A stretch of DNA of 64,000 nucleotides from Citrifermentans bremense (GTDB lineage Bacteria > Desulfobacterota > Desulfuromonadia > Geobacterales > Geobacteraceae): NCBI RefSeq assembly GCF_014218275.1, contig NZ_AP023213.1:1404001-1468000 (forward strand), written 5' to 3'. Shown here one piece after another: positions 27,229 to 37,957 of the stretch. The stretch's first letter is position 1. Each line of letters starts with the position of its first letter. Below the pieces are notes generated by a model. That model had not been told where the DNA came from and ran no database searches. It saw only the letters and a program-made list of their open reading frames with translations. A program made the position numbers and the translations under genes.

Positions 27229-28845
27229 ATGCTGAAGAAGAACCTGGCTTTGACAGCGGCAGCGGCGGTTGCGGTGGGATTTTTCTCGCTTCCCGCGCTG
27301 ACGACGGCGGCGAAGTCCCAACCGGCGGCTAAGGTCGCCGCCGACGGCAGGGCGAAGTGCTACGAGTGCCACGACGAGGTGAAGGCGTTGAAGGAAGGGT
27401 CCAAGCACGCCAAGCTCTCCTGCAAGGAATGTCACGACAAGCTCGACGCCCACATGAACGACCCGGAAAAGAACAAGCCGGTGACGCTGATCGACCAGGC
27501 CCTCTGCGGCAAGTGCCACAAGGAGCAGTACAACAGCTTCTACGAGGACAACTACGAGGCGGCGGCCCGGAAGGAGAAGGGGGCCCCCACCGGCCGCTCC
27601 CCGATGCAGGACAAGCTCCTGGCCGGCCACGGCTTCACCTTCGAGCATGACGAGCCGCGCGGGCACGCCTTCATGGTCATCGACCAGTTCGCGGTGGACC
27701 GCTTCCAGGGTGGGCGCTTCCAGTTCAAGGAGGGGTGGAAAGGGGTCACCTCCACCGGCAAGACCTGGGACGTGCTGACCGATACCGGCAAGAAGCTCCC
27801 CGAGACGGCGATGGCGGGGAACCCCACCTGCATCCAGTGCAAGACCTCGGACCATCTGCTCAAGTGGAAGTTCTTGGGTGACAAGGACCCCCGGGCCAAG
27901 TGGGACCGCACCTCCAACGTGGTGGACGTCGCCAAGGACACCAACAACCCGGTCGGCTGCGTCCACTGTCACGACCCGCACGGGACCCAGCCCCGCGTGG
28001 TGCGCGACGCCCTGATCCAGGCGATCCAGAAGGACCCCAAGGGGAACATCTTCGCCAAAAACGGCGCCACAGACCTCAATGTGATCGACTTCCGCGACTT
28101 CAGGAAGATCGGCGTGATGCAAAAGACCGACTCCAGGATGATGTGCGCGCAGTGCCACGTCGAGTACAACTGCAACGCCGGGACCCAGTGGAGCGACGGG
28201 AAGAAGGTCGGTTACGACGACTTGAGGACCAACCACTTCCCGCTCAAGAACTCGCTGCAGCTTCTGAAGCACTACCAGGAGCTCGACTTCTTCGACTTCA
28301 AGCATGCCGTAACCGGCGCGCGGCTGATCAAGTTCCAGCACCCCGAGGCCGAGACCTACGCCGGCAGCATCCACGATAAGGCCGGGGTGCAGTGCCACCA
28401 GTGCCACATGCCGAAGAAAAAAGGCAAAGACGGCAAGATGTTCACGACCCACGGCGTGATCCGTCCCAAGAACCACATCAAGGAGGCCTGCCTTGGCTGC
28501 CATCCCAAGGAAGGGAAGGACAAGAAGCTGTACCAGCTGGACACGGTGCAGAACTACGTGAAGGGTAAGATGCGCAAGGCCGAGTACTGGCTGGGGCAGC
28601 TGATCGACACCTACGCCGCGGCGCAGAGGGCGGGCGTTTCCCCGACCGTCTTGGACGAGGCGCGCGCGAAACACGAGGAGGCGCATGCGCTTTGGGAATA
28701 CTGGACCGCTGAGAACTCCGACGGCTTCCACAACCCCGACCTCGCCCGCGAGTCCCTGACCGGCTCCATCGCCGCCTCGAAGGCTGGGGTGAAGGTCCTG
28801 AACGACGCCATGGCGGCCGCCAAAAAGGACGAAGCGAAGAAGTAA
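27229..28845 (+). CDS. Octaheme nitrite reductase (ONR/TvNiR-type)
   Basis: 538 residues: a signal peptide (about 1-27), then eight heme-c motifs, CYECH (Cys44), CKECH (65), CGKCH (93), CIQCK (201), CVHCH (244), CAQCH (306), CHQCH (389) and CLGCH (421). The fourth, with lysine instead of histidine, is the CXXCK active-site heme of ccNiR-type nitrite reductases. HVEYNC (Tyr313, Cys315) matches the Tyr-Cys pair that is covalently linked in the octaheme enzyme of Thioalkalivibrio. It should reduce nitrite (and possibly hydroxylamine) to ammonium in the periplasm with six electrons. It is monocistronic with a terminator. Confidence 0.92.
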   Translation: MLKKNLALTAAAAVAVGFFSLPALTTAAKSQPAAKVAADGRAKCYECHDEVKALKEGSKHAKLSCKECHDKLDAHMNDPEKNKPVTLIDQALCGKCHKEQYNSFYEDNYEAAARKEKGAPTGRSPMQDKLLAGHGFTFEHDEPRGHAFMVIDQFAVDRFQGGRFQFKEGWKGVTSTGKTWDVLTDTGKKLPETAMAGNPTCIQCKTSDHLLKWKFLGDKDPRAKWDRTSNVVDVAKDTNNPVGCVHCHDPHGTQPRVVRDALIQAIQKDPKGNIFAKNGATDLNVIDFRDFRKIGVMQKTDSRMMCAQCHVEYNCNAGTQWSDGKKVGYDDLRTNHFPLKNSLQLLKHYQELDFFDFKHAVTGARLIKFQHPEAETYAGSIHDKAGVQCHQCHMPKKKGKDGKMFTTHGVIRPKNHIKEACLGCHPKEGKDKKLYQLDTVQNYVKGKMRKAEYWLGQLIDTYAAAQRAGVSPTVLDEARAKHEEAHALWEYWTAENSDGFHNPDLARESLTGSIAASKAGVKVLNDAMAAAKKDEAKK

Positions 28846-28882
28846 CAGGGTCAGCCAAGGCTTGGGCCTTGGTGCAGCAATC

Positions 28883-28920
28883 AAAAAGCCCCGTTCCCCT
28901 TAAGGAGAACGGGGCTTTTT
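28883..28920 (+). terminator. Rho-independent terminator
   Basis: AAAAAGCCCCGTTC/GAACGGGGCTTTTT stem-loop, palindromic and followed by T's, after the octaheme nitrite reductase. Confidence 0.88.
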
Positions 28921-29229
28921 GCGTCTGTGACTGTCCTGACACTTCATGTTTTTGTGGCCAATTGACAACATAAATTCCTATAACTCATTGAATCAAAATA
29001 ATTTATTTGAGAAGGTTGTACGTTAAGGAATCGGGAAAAGATTCCGATAAGGTTCGATGTTGAGTCTGGATGAGTCTGAATGAGCCGCGGGATTTTCTTT
29101 TTCATATCGGGAGTTGAACGAAAGGGGACAGCATTCATGCGTTACGTCAAAATCCATGGCAGGGGCGGGTAGCGATCTTCTTCTGGTAGTGAGTGGCTGT
29201 TATCTAAAACTTTGCACTAGGAGGTAGTC
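28921..29229. other. Upstream region of the first chemoreceptor
   Basis: About 310 bp without a gene. No sigma-28 motif like those near 32.8 or 38.1 kb is seen. AGGAGGTAGTC immediately precedes the ATG of the receptor at 29230. Confidence 0.5.
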
Positions 29230-31845
29230 ATGAAGTGGTTTTATGATTTGAAGCTCGGCACCAAGCTGATCGCTGGCTTCATATCCGTCGCCGTCATCGC
29301 GGCGATCATCGGGTATTTCGGCATCAGGGAGATGAACAAGATCGAAGACGCAGATGTCACCATGTACCAGAAGATCACCGTACCGATAACCCAACTGCAG
29401 GACGTCTCCACCGCCTTCCAGCGGATGAGGGTCAACTTGAGGGACCTCATCATGGCGACGAGCCCTCAGGATGAGCAGGACAAGATAAAGCGGATCACCG
29501 ACCTTAGGGAGGAGATCGACAAGGCGGCCGGGGAGTTCGAAAAAACCATACTGACCGACGAGGGGCGGAAGCTTTTCGACGAGTTCAAGCAGTCACGAAA
29601 CGCCTACGGCCCGATCATGGACCGCATCGTCCAGCTTTCACAGGCAGGGCAGGACAAGGAAGCGCTGGCGCTCATGCGTGGGGATGGGGCCGCCGCTTCC
29701 CGAAACGAGCAAACCGCCATCGAGAAGCTGGTGGATGCCAAGCTGAAGCAGGCGAAACTGACAAACGAGTCGAACACGGCGCTTGCGGCTACCGCGACGA
29801 AGATCATGTCGATCCTGATCGCAGTCGGCGTGCTCTTGGCAGTAGGGCTCGGGCTCTTCATCACCCGCATGGTGCAGGGGCAGCTCGGAGCCGATCCCAT
29901 GGAGGTGAGCGAGGTCGCCAACCGGGTCGCGGCCGGCGACATGACGGTCACCATAGATCTGGCCGGAAAGAGGGACGACAGCGTCATGGCGGCCATGCAG
30001 AATATGGTCGATTCCGTTAAGGCGCTTGTTGCTGACGCCTCCATGCTGGCCGATGCAGCCGTTGCCGGAAAGCTCGCCTCCCGCGCCGACGCAAGCAAGC
30101 ACAGGGGCGATTTCCAGAAGGTGGTCGCCGGGGTCAACGACACGCTGGACGCGGTGATCGGGCCCCTGAACGTGGCGGCGGAGTACATGGACCGGATCTC
30201 CAAAGGGGACGTGCCTCCCAAGATCACGGACAACTACAACGGCGACTTCAACGAGATCAAGAACAACCTGAACGTCTGCATCGACGCGGTATCGGCACTC
30301 GTGGAAGACGCAAACGCGCTCTCCCATGCCGCGGTGGAAGGAAAGCTCGCCACCCGCGCTGACGCCTCCCGCCACCAGGGGGATTTCAGAAAGATCATGC
30401 AGGGGGTAAACGACACGCTCGACGCGGTAATAGGCCCCCTGAACGTGGCGGCGGAGTACGTGGACCGCATCTCCAAGGGGGACATCCCCCCGAAGATCAC
30501 CGACAACTACAACGGCGACTTCAACGAGATCAAGCTGAACCTCAACAACTGCATCGACATCATGAGCAACCTGATAGTCGAGATAAACAAGGTGACGCTG
30601 GCCGCGGCTGAGGGGAGGCTCGACGAGCGCGCCGACGCCGGGCACTTCATCGGCGAGTGGAAGGAAGTGGTGACGGGCGTGAACAACATCGTCACCAATA
30701 TCGTGAACCCGCTGATGATGATGGCCGACTACGTGGACCGCATCGCCAAGGGGGACATGCCCCCGGCCATAACCGCCGAGTCCAAGGGCCAGTACAACCT
30801 GATCAAGAACAACCTGAACGTGCTTATCGAGGCGATCAACAAGATCACCGACGCCGCCAAGGAGGTCTCCCAGGGGAACCTGATGGTGAGCCTCAAGGAG
30901 CGCAGCGCGCAGGACGAGCTGATCCAGGCGCTGTCGGCCATGGTCGGAAAGATCACCGAGGTGGTGAGCGAAGTGAAGCAGGCGGCCGACAACGTGGCAA
31001 GCGGCAGCGTGCAGCTCTCCGCCAACGCCCAGTCGATGTCGGAAGGGGCGTCCCAGCAGGCGGCGGCGGCCGAAGAGGCCTCCTCCTCGATGGAGGAGAT
31101 GTCGGCGAACATCAGGCAGAACGCCGACAACGCCATGCAGACCGAGAAGATCGCGGTGAAGTCGGCCGCCGACGCGCAGGAAGGGGGAAAAGCGGTGGCA
31201 GAGACGGTGCAGGCGATGAAGGACATCGCAGGCAAGATCTCGATCATCGAGGAGATCGCGCGGCAGACCAACATGCTGGCCCTGAACGCGGCGATCGAGG
31301 CCGCGCGCGCAGGCGAGCACGGCAAGGGGTTCGCGGTCGTGGCAAGCGAGGTGAGAAAGCTCGCCGAGAGGAGCCAGGTAGCGGCGGGCGAGATCTCGGA
31401 GCTCTCGGTCTCCAGCGTCGAGGTGGCCGAGCGGGCCGGCGAGATGCTCGCCGGGATCCTCCCGGACATCCAGAAGACGGCGGAGCTGGTGCAGGAGATC
31501 AACGCCTCCAGCAAGGAGCAGGACACCGGGGCGCAGCAGATCAACAAGGCGATCCAGCAGCTGGACCAGGTTATCCAGCAAAACGCCTCGGCGAGCGAGG
31601 AGATGGCCTCCACCGCGGAGGAGCTCTCCAGCCAGTCGGCGCAGCTGCAGTCGACCATAGCGTTCTTCAGGGTCGACGGCTCCCACGTGCAGCACGTCCA
31701 GGCTTCGAGGCCGCTCACCAAGTCCGCGGCGAAGAGTGAGGCGAAGGCGGCCAAGCAGCCGGTCAAGGTGCAGACCAGGAAGGCGATAGGGCACGACCTC
31801 GTCCTGAACGACGTCGACAACGACTCCGATTTCGAGCGTTTCTAA
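29230..31845 (+). CDS. Methyl-accepting chemotaxis protein with repeated HAMP-like modules (3 copies)
   Basis: 871 residues. A membrane segment (about 12-32), a four-helix periplasmic domain (about 33-190) and a second membrane helix (about 195-213) precede HAMP-type modules. The phrase [20 protein letters not shown] or a close variant (Y(M/V)DRI(S/A)KGD) occurs three times (about 318, 410 and 500). The signalling domain has [42 protein letters not shown] at the hairpin tip. A Lys/Ala-rich linker ends in DFERF, a possible CheR-tether pentapeptide (aromatic-x-x-aromatic). The ligand is unknown. Confidence 0.9.
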   Translation: MKWFYDLKLGTKLIAGFISVAVIAAIIGYFGIREMNKIEDADVTMYQKITVPITQLQDVSTAFQRMRVNLRDLIMATSPQDEQDKIKRITDLREEIDKAAGEFEKTILTDEGRKLFDEFKQSRNAYGPIMDRIVQLSQAGQDKEALALMRGDGAAASRNEQTAIEKLVDAKLKQAKLTNESNTALAATATKIMSILIAVGVLLAVGLGLFITRMVQGQLGADPMEVSEVANRVAAGDMTVTIDLAGKRDDSVMAAMQNMVDSVKALVADASMLADAAVAGKLASRADASKHRGDFQKVVAGVNDTLDAVIGPLNVAAEYMDRISKGDVPPKITDNYNGDFNEIKNNLNVCIDAVSALVEDANALSHAAVEGKLATRADASRHQGDFRKIMQGVNDTLDAVIGPLNVAAEYVDRISKGDIPPKITDNYNGDFNEIKLNLNNCIDIMSNLIVEINKVTLAAAEGRLDERADAGHFIGEWKEVVTGVNNIVTNIVNPLMMMADYVDRIAKGDMPPAITAESKGQYNLIKNNLNVLIEAINKITDAAKEVSQGNLMVSLKERSAQDELIQALSAMVGKITEVVSEVKQAADNVASGSVQLSANAQSMSEGASQQAAAAEEASSSMEEMSANIRQNADNAMQTEKIAVKSAADAQEGGKAVAETVQAMKDIAGKISIIEEIARQTNMLALNAAIEAARAGEHGKGFAVVASEVRKLAERSQVAAGEISELSVSSVEVAERAGEMLAGILPDIQKTAELVQEINASSKEQDTGAQQINKAIQQLDQVIQQNASASEEMASTAEELSSQSAQLQSTIAFFRVDGSHVQHVQASRPLTKSAAKSEAKAAKQPVKVQTRKAIGHDLVLNDVDNDSDFERF

Positions 31846-31897
31846 GGGCAAGGCAAAGGTAAGAACCGAGGCACGAGTAGCCGTGCCCCGCAGCGAG

Positions 31898-31935
31898 AAA
31901 GAGAGCCCCGTTTCCGCGGAAACGGGGCTCTCTTT
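31898..31935 (+). terminator. Palindromic terminator, copy 1
   Basis: A perfect 38-bp palindrome from AAAGAGAGCCCCGTTTCC to its complement around a CCGCGG centre, followed by T-rich sequence. An identical copy lies at 36639-36676 and a diverged one at 37958-37995. Confidence 0.9.
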
Positions 31936-32035
31936 CTTCAGGTGAGGCCAATTTAATGCGTATCCCCCATTAAAGAGTTTCAGCAAATGCAAGCGGCTAC
32001 CGATCTGCTCATTATCAACCAAACCAGGAGTTCAC

Positions 32036-32644
32036 ATGGCCTTCACCTTTTTTATGCGGGACCAGCCGACGCTGGAACATGCCGCCGACCACATGATCGG
32101 CTACGCCTCGGGACGCAGCAGGATCAAGATCTGGGACGCGGGGTGCGCGCTAGGGCAGGAAACCTACACCATCGCGATGATCTTCGCGGAGAAGATGAAC
32201 TCCTTCGGGTTCAAGAACCTCCGCATCGACGCCACGGACTACGACAGCGACAACAACTTCGGCGACGTGGTCAAGGCCGCAACCTACCCCTACGAGGAAC
32301 TGCAGCGCACCCCGGCCCAGCTCTTCTCCAAGTACTTCGAGCCGGCGGAAAAGCAGGGGCAGCACCGGGTGGTGCAGCTTCTGCGCGACCGGGTGACCTT
32401 CCAGTACCACGACCTCCTCTCCTTGAAGCCGGTCGGAAACGACTACTGCCTCGTGGTCTGCAAGAACGTCATGCTCCATTTCCAGTACAAGGAGCGGGTA
32501 GAGGTCTTCAGGATGTTCCACAAGGCGCTCGCCCCCGGTGGGTACCTCGCCACGGAAAACACCCAGAAGCTCCCGCCGGAGGTGGCACACCTCTTCCAGC
32601 AGGTGGTGCCAGACGCACAGCTTTACAAGAAGATTGGCGGCTGA
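32036..32644 (+). CDS. CheR-type methyltransferase, catalytic domain only
   Basis: 202 residues. IKIWDAGCALGQETYTIAMIF is the AdoMet-binding motif I (GCxxGxEPY/T-like), LRIDATDYDS is the acidic strand, and LVVCKNVMLHFQYKERVEVFRMFHKALAPGGYLA is typical of the CheR catalytic fold. About 80 N-terminal residues (the helical domain) of standard CheR are absent. It should methylate receptor glutamates. It lies 190 bp downstream of the first receptor and is the parent of the shortened copy at 36777-37040. CAGGAG precedes the ATG. Confidence 0.85.
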   Translation: MAFTFFMRDQPTLEHAADHMIGYASGRSRIKIWDAGCALGQETYTIAMIFAEKMNSFGFKNLRIDATDYDSDNNFGDVVKAATYPYEELQRTPAQLFSKYFEPAEKQGQHRVVQLLRDRVTFQYHDLLSLKPVGNDYCLVVCKNVMLHFQYKERVEVFRMFHKALAPGGYLATENTQKLPPEVAHLFQQVVPDAQLYKKIGG

Positions 32645-32778
32645 TGGCGAATCAGGGTCCGGTGGTTATCTCTTAGCGACTCGACAGACCCGCCGGATAC
32701 TGTCAAAACAGCGGCTGCTACTTAAGTGCCTGAATTGCTCACTCCTTCAGAAAAAGATTTGCTGTATACGATTTCTCC

Positions 32779-32805
32779 TACAGTCAGTGGGATTCGTGCC
32801 GATAG
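32779..32805 (+). promoter_or_regulatory. Sigma-28 (FliA)-type promoter
   Basis: TACAGTCA-N11-GCCGATAG matches the consensus TAAAGTTT-N11-GCCGATAA, 79 bp upstream of the second receptor ATG. Similar sequences are at 37699-37725 and 38078-38104. Confidence 0.7.
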
Positions 32806-32883
32806 ATCAGCTAAGTCAGCACTCATGGCCTGGCGAGCCATGCATCTATCTAAAGCAGGATCACACGGACACAGGGGGGAGTC

Positions 32884-35800
32884 ATGAAGTGGTTTCACAA
32901 CTTGAAGCTTGGCGCAAAACTGATGACGGGTTTCGCAGCGGTCGCACTCATAGCCGCCGTCATCGGCTTTATCGGCATCACGAAGCTGAGGTCGATAGAA
33001 GAAGCTGACACGAAGCTGTACCAAAAGATAACCATCCCCATTTCCCAGCTGCAGGATATCTCCACCTCCTTCCAGAGGATCCGCATCAACATCCGTGACA
33101 TGGTTGCCGCAACCGACGCCGCGGAGCGCAAGAGCTACGGCGACCGCATCGTCCAGCTGCGCGAGGTGATCAACAAGAACACCGCCGAGTTCGAGAAGAC
33201 CATCATGACCGAAGACGGGCGCAAACTCTTCGCCGAGTTCAAGCGGGCGAGCTCCGCCTACGCCCCGTTCCTGGACGAGATGGCGCAACTTGCCAGGGCG
33301 AACCGGACCCAGGAGGCGCATGCCCTCATGGTCGGCGACGGCGCCAAGGCGGCAAAGGAAGAGCAGGCGGCGATCGACGCCCTGGTCGAAGCGAAACTCG
33401 CCCAGGCGAAGCTCACCTCCGAAGGCAACAGCGCGCTGGCAAAGGGGGCCATCACCATAATGACGGCCATGATCGCCGCCGGGGTGCTCCTCGCCGTGGC
33501 CCTCGGGTACTTCATCACCCGCCTGGTGCAGGGTCAGCTGGGAGCCGATCCCAAGGAGGTGAGCGAGGTGGCGACCCGGGTAGCCAAGGGGGACATGTCG
33601 GTCGCAATCGACCTCGCCGGGAAGAAGGGGGACAGCGTCATGGCGGCCATGCACGCCATGGTCGAGTCCATCAAGGCGCTCGTGGCCGATGCCGCCATGC
33701 TCTCGGAGGCGGCCGTGGCCGGAAAGCTCGCCACCCGCGCCGACGCAGGGAAGCACCAGGGGGAGTTCGCCAGGATCGTCACCGGGGTGAACGATACCCT
33801 CGACGCGGTGATCGGGCCCCTGAACGTCGCGGCCGAGTACGTGGACCGCATCTCCAAGGGGGACATCCCCCCGATGATCACGGACAGCTACAACGGCGAC
33901 TTCAACGAGATCAAGAACAACGTGAACCAGTGCGTGGAGACGCTGAACGCGCTGATCGCGGACATGAACAACATGTCGGCGCAGCACGACCTGGGTGACA
34001 TCGACGTGCAGATCGCCGCCGGGAACTACCAGGGGGTGTACCGGGAGATGGCGGCCGGGGTGAACAACATGGTGAACGGCCACATCGCGGTGAAGAAGAA
34101 GGCGATGGCCTGCATCGGCGAGTTCGGGCGCGGCAACTTCGAGGCGCCGCTGGAGCAGTTCCCTGGGAAAAAGGCCTTCATCAACGACACCATAGAGCAG
34201 GTGCGGGCGAACCTGAAGGCGCTGATCGCCGACGCGAACCTCCTCTCCGAGGCGGCCGTGGCCGGAAAGCTCGCCACCCGCGCCGACGCAGGGAAGCACC
34301 AGGGTGACTTCCGAAAGATCGTGCAGGGGGTGAACGACACCCTGGACGCGGTGATAGGGCCGCTGAACGTGGCGGCGGAGTACGTGGACCGGATCTCCAA
34401 GGGGGACATCCCGCCGAGGATCACGGACAGCTACAACGGCGACTTCAACGAGATCAAGAACAACCTGAACGTCTGCATCGACGCCGTGGCCGCGCTTGTC
34501 GCCGATGCGGCGCTCCTCTCGCAGGCGGCCGTCGAGGGAAGGCTCGCCACCCGCGCCGATGCAGGGAAGCACCAGGGTGACTTCCGGAAGATCGTGCAGG
34601 GGGTGAACGACACCCTGGACGCGGTGATAGGGCCGCTGAACGTTGCGGCAGAGTACGTGGACCGCATCTCCAAGGGGGACATCCCCCCGAGGATCACAGA
34701 CAGCTACAGCGGCGACTTCAACGAGATCAAGCTGAACCTCAACAACTGCATCGACATCATGAACAACCTGCTCTCCGAGGCGGACAAGGTGGTCGAGGCC
34801 GCGGCGGAGGGGAGGCTCGACGAGCGGGCGAACCCGGAGCTTTTCATTGGCGGCTGGAAGGAGCTCGTCGTCGGGGTGAACAACATCGTCGCCAACATAG
34901 TGAACCCGCTCATGGTGACGGCCGACTACGTGGACCAGGTGGCAAAGGGGGTGATCCCGCCGGCCATCGTGACCGAGTACAAGGGACAGTACAACATCAT
35001 CAAGGAGAACCTGAACGCCGTGGTGAAGATGATGAACGACCTGCTGGAGCAGACCGACATCATCATCAGGGCAGCGGCGGACGGGGAACTCGACAAGCGC
35101 GCCAACGCCTCCCTTTTCGTGGGGGGGTGGAACAAGCTGGTAACGGGCGTCAACGATACCGTCGCCAACATCGTAAACCCGCTGATGGTTACGGCCGATT
35201 ACGTGGACAAGGTGGCGAAGGGGGAGATCCCGCCGGCGATCGTGACCGAGTACAAGGGTCAGTACAACATCATCAAGGAGAACCTGAACGCGGTGGTGAA
35301 GATGATGAACGAGCTCCTGGAGCAGACCGACATCATCATCAAGGCCGCGGCGGACGGTGAGCTGGACAAGCGGGCCGACGCCTCGCTCTTCGTCGGGGGG
35401 TGGAACAAGCTGGTGGTCGGCGTGAACGACACGGTGACCAACATCGTGAACCCGCTCATGGTGACGGCGGACCACGTGGACAGGATCGCCAAGGGGGACA
35501 TGCCCCCGATGATAACCGCCGAGTACAAGGGTCAGTACAACCTGATCAAAAACAACCTGAACGTGCTGATCGAGGCGATCAACAAGATCACCGACGCAGC
35601 CAAGGAGGTCTCCCGCGGGAACCTGATTGTGAGCCTCAAGGAGCGGAGCGCTCAGGACGAGTTGATCCAGGCGCTGTCGGCCATGGTCGGAAAGATCACC
35701 GATGTGGTGACCGAGGTGAAGCAGGCGGCCGACAACGTGGCAAGCGGCAGCGTGCAGCTCTCCGCCAACGCCCAGTCGATGTCGGAAGGGGCGTCCCAGC

Positions 35801-36588
35801 AGGCGGCGGCGGCCGAAGAGGCCTCCTCCTCGATGGAGGAGATGTCGGCGAACATCAGGCAGAACGCGGATAACGCCATGCAGACCGAGAAGATCGCGGT
35901 GAAGTCGGCTGCCGACGCGCAGGAAGGGGGCAAGGCGGTGGCCGAGACGGTGCAGGCGATGAAGGACATCGCAGGCAAGATCTCGATCATCGAGGAGATC
36001 GCGCGGCAGACCAACATGCTGGCCCTGAACGCGGCGATCGAGGCCGCGCGCGCAGGCGAGCACGGCAAAGGTTTCGCGGTGGTGGCAAGCGAGGTGAGAA
36101 AGCTCGCCGAGAGGAGCCAGGTAGCGGCGGGCGAGATCTCGGAGCTCTCGGTCTCTAGCGTCGAGGTGGCCGAGCGGGCCGGCGAGATGCTCGCCGGGAT
36201 CCTCCCGGACATCCAGAAGACGGCGGAGCTGGTGCAGGAGATCAACGCCTCCAGCAAGGAGCAGGACACCGGGGCGCAGCAGATCAACAAGGCGATCCAG
36301 CAGCTGGACCAGGTGATCCAGCAAAACGCCTCGGCGAGCGAGGAGATGGCCTCCACCGCGGAGGAGCTCTCCAGCCAGTCGGCGCAGCTGCAGTCGACCA
36401 TAGCGTTCTTCAGGGTCGACGGCTCCCACGTGCAGCACGTCCAGGCTTCGAGGCCGCTCACCAAGTCCGCGGCGAAGAGTGAGGCGAAGGCGGCCAAGCA
36501 GCCGGTCAAGGTGCAGACCAGGAAGGCGGTGGGGCACGACCTCGTCCTGAACGATTTTGACAACGACGCCGAGTTCGAGCGCTTCTAA
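32884..36588 (+). CDS. Very large chemotaxis receptor with six repeated HAMP-like modules
   Basis: 1234 residues. It has an N-terminal membrane helix, a periplasmic four-helix domain, a second helix (about 200-220) and a HAMP start ([15 protein letters not shown]). The roughly 90-residue unit represented by [19 protein letters not shown] or [19 protein letters not shown] then occurs six times, against three in the paralogue at 29230. The signalling region from about residue 870 and the C-terminus (ending EFERF) are almost the same as the paralogue's. Long stacks of HAMP-like units relay motion over a great length in the cytoplasm. The GTG-free start has GGGGGGAG before the ATG at 32884. Adjacent units are nearly identical, suggesting recent expansion. 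Confidence 0.9.
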   Translation: MKWFHNLKLGAKLMTGFAAVALIAAVIGFIGITKLRSIEEADTKLYQKITIPISQLQDISTSFQRIRINIRDMVAATDAAERKSYGDRIVQLREVINKNTAEFEKTIMTEDGRKLFAEFKRASSAYAPFLDEMAQLARANRTQEAHALMVGDGAKAAKEEQAAIDALVEAKLAQAKLTSEGNSALAKGAITIMTAMIAAGVLLAVALGYFITRLVQGQLGADPKEVSEVATRVAKGDMSVAIDLAGKKGDSVMAAMHAMVESIKALVADAAMLSEAAVAGKLATRADAGKHQGEFARIVTGVNDTLDAVIGPLNVAAEYVDRISKGDIPPMITDSYNGDFNEIKNNVNQCVETLNALIADMNNMSAQHDLGDIDVQIAAGNYQGVYREMAAGVNNMVNGHIAVKKKAMACIGEFGRGNFEAPLEQFPGKKAFINDTIEQVRANLKALIADANLLSEAAVAGKLATRADAGKHQGDFRKIVQGVNDTLDAVIGPLNVAAEYVDRISKGDIPPRITDSYNGDFNEIKNNLNVCIDAVAALVADAALLSQAAVEGRLATRADAGKHQGDFRKIVQGVNDTLDAVIGPLNVAAEYVDRISKGDIPPRITDSYSGDFNEIKLNLNNCIDIMNNLLSEADKVVEAAAEGRLDERANPELFIGGWKELVVGVNNIVANIVNPLMVTADYVDQVAKGVIPPAIVTEYKGQYNIIKENLNAVVKMMNDLLEQTDIIIRAAADGELDKRANASLFVGGWNKLVTGVNDTVANIVNPLMVTADYVDKVAKGEIPPAIVTEYKGQYNIIKENLNAVVKMMNELLEQTDIIIKAAADGELDKRADASLFVGGWNKLVVGVNDTVTNIVNPLMVTADHVDRIAKGDMPPMITAEYKGQYNLIKNNLNVLIEAINKITDAAKEVSRGNLIVSLKERSAQDELIQALSAMVGKITDVVTEVKQAADNVASGSVQLSANAQSMSEGASQQAAAAEEASSSMEEMSANIRQNADNAMQTEKIAVKSAADAQEGGKAVAETVQAMKDIAGKISIIEEIARQTNMLALNAAIEAARAGEHGKGFAVVASEVRKLAERSQVAAGEISELSVSSVEVAERAGEMLAGILPDIQKTAELVQEINASSKEQDTGAQQINKAIQQLDQVIQQNASASEEMASTAEELSSQSAQLQSTIAFFRVDGSHVQHVQASRPLTKSAAKSEAKAAKQPVKVQTRKAVGHDLVLNDFDNDAEFERF

Positions 36589-36638
36589 GGGCAAGACAAA
36601 GGTAAGAACCGAGGCACAAAACCGTGCCCCGCAGTGAA

Positions 36639-36676
36639 AAAGAGAGCCCCGTTTCCGCGGAAACGGGGCTCTCTTT
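36639..36676 (+). terminator. Palindromic terminator, copy 2
   Basis: Same 38-bp perfect palindrome as 31898-31935, ending the second receptor gene. Confidence 0.9.
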
Positions 36677-36776
36677 ATTCAGGTGAGGCCAATTTAATGC
36701 GTATCCCCCATTAAAGAGTTTCAGCAAATGCAAACGGCTACCGATCTGCTCATTATCAACCAAACCAGGAGTTCAC

Positions 36777-37040
36777 ATGGCCTTCACCTTTTTCATGCGG
36801 GACCAGCCGACGCTGGAACATGCCGCCGACCACATGATCGGCTACGCCTCGGGACGCAGCAGGATCAAGATCTGGGACGCGTACAAGGAGCGGGTCGAGG
36901 TCTTCAGGATGTTCCACAAGGCGCTGGCTCCCGGCGGGTACCTCGCCACGGAAAACACCCAGAAGCTCCCGCCGGAGGTGGCACACCTCTTCCAGCAGGT
37001 GGTGCCAGACGCCCAGCTTTACAAGAAGATCGGCGGCTGA
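36777..37040 (+). CDS. Shortened CheR-like copy with in-frame 345-bp deletion
   Basis: 87 residues. The first 35 residues (ending RIKIWDA) and the last 52 (YKERVEVFRMFHKALAPGG ...) are those of the CheR at 32036, but the 115 residues between, containing the AdoMet site and the acidic strand, are gone. The frame and Shine-Dalgarno are kept, so it could be translated, but it cannot be an active methyltransferase. It could be a decoy or simply decaying. The stop lies three bases before the GTG of the MBL gene. Confidence 0.75.
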   Translation: MAFTFFMRDQPTLEHAADHMIGYASGRSRIKIWDAYKERVEVFRMFHKALAPGGYLATENTQKLPPEVAHLFQQVVPDAQLYKKIGG

Positions 37041-37042
37041 TT

Positions 37043-37642
37043 GTGAAGATCGTCCCGCTGGGGAAGAGTCAGGAGACCTACAGCTGCAACTCCTACCTGA
37101 TTCTGGGGGACTGGAACAGGATCGAGGACGTCAACACGGTGATAGACCCCGGGGTAGACGGCTTCATCATGGAGGAGATCGCCCGCCTCTCCACCGGGTT
37201 CGGAAAGGTCCCGGTCCAGCAGGTGATCCTCACCCATAACCACTTCGACCACTCCGCCGGGGCGGCGGCGCTCCGAAAGGCCTACGGCTGCAGAGTGCTC
37301 GCCTTTCAGGAAGGGCCCGGCGTGGACCAAACGCTCAAGGGGGGGCAGTTCCTCAAGGCAGGCGACGATTTCCTGGAGGTGCTGCAGACGCCTGGTCATT
37401 CAAGCGATTCCATAAGTCTTTACGCGCCTTCGCTGCACGCCCTTTTCTCAGGCGACCTGCCGCTTAGGGTGAGGACCCCCGGCGGGAGCTTCGGCTGCGA
37501 TTACCTGGCAGCGTTGCAGATCTTGAACCGAAGGAAGATCGACCAGATCTATTCGGGGCACGACGAGCCGCTGCTCTCCGGGGGAGGCGCTATGATAGAG
37601 CAGACCATCCGCAATGTGCTGGCGAGCAGGATCTCTGGATGA
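37043..37642 (+). CDS. MBL-fold metallo-hydrolase
   Basis: 199 residues from the GTG at 37043, directly after the CheR remnant stop. The metal-binding motif THNHFDHSAG (HxHxDH), the second ligand regions TPGHSSDSISLY and SGDLPLR, and SGHDEPL all fit the metallo-beta-lactamase fold with two metals. The sequence is close to the glyoxalase II-like/Zn hydrolase group. The substrate is not known. Its place after the chemotaxis methyltransferase copy is due to the local duplication; an equivalent gene is missing after the 32036 CheR, where only a short frame remains. Confidence 0.88.
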   Translation: MKIVPLGKSQETYSCNSYLILGDWNRIEDVNTVIDPGVDGFIMEEIARLSTGFGKVPVQQVILTHNHFDHSAGAAALRKAYGCRVLAFQEGPGVDQTLKGGQFLKAGDDFLEVLQTPGHSSDSISLYAPSLHALFSGDLPLRVRTPGGSFGCDYLAALQILNRRKIDQIYSGHDEPLLSGGGAMIEQTIRNVLASRISG

Positions 37643-37698
37643 GTCCTGCGTCACACTTGATCGGGCGGATAAAACGAGAAGTTATATACGATTTCTCC

Positions 37699-37725
37699 TG
37701 CAGTCAGAGGGCTTTCTGCCAATAT
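37699..37725 (+). promoter_or_regulatory. Degenerate sigma-28-type promoter
   Basis: TGCAGTCA-N11-GCCAATAT, a copy of the 32779-32805 promoter with changes in both boxes, ahead of the receptor relic. Confidence 0.4.
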
Positions 37726-37777
37726 ATCAGCTAAGTCATCATTCACAACTTAACAGCCATGTATCTGTCGAAAGCAG

Positions 37778-37912
37778 CCGCTCGCGAAGTCCGCGGCGAA
37801 GAGCGAGGCGAAGGCGGCCAGACAGCCGGTGAAGGTGCAGACCAGGAAGGCGGTGGGACACGACTTCGTCCTGAACGATTTAGACAACGACGCCGAGTTC
37901 GAGCGCTTTTAA
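37778..37912 (+). pseudogene. Relic of a third chemoreceptor (C-terminal 44 codons)
   Basis: The frame reads [20 protein letters not shown] ... and ends [13 protein letters not shown], matching the last 44 residues of the two receptors. It is joined directly to a receptor-type leader (like 32761-32860), so about 3.6 kb of coding sequence seems deleted. The leader's ATG at 37759 is not in frame with the relic. A diverged copy of the receptor terminator follows. Confidence 0.8.
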
Positions 37913-37957
37913 GGGGAAAGAGCAGTCCCCTGAAACAGCTTCTTCCCGCAGCAGGAA

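Noticed and set aside
32722-36594. 1290-residue open frame on the minus strand
   Set aside because: It lies antisense to the large chemoreceptor. Long open frames opposite high-GC genes are common and the product resembles no protein family. The same applies to the long minus frames at 29638-32022, 38154-39956 and 16333-18837.
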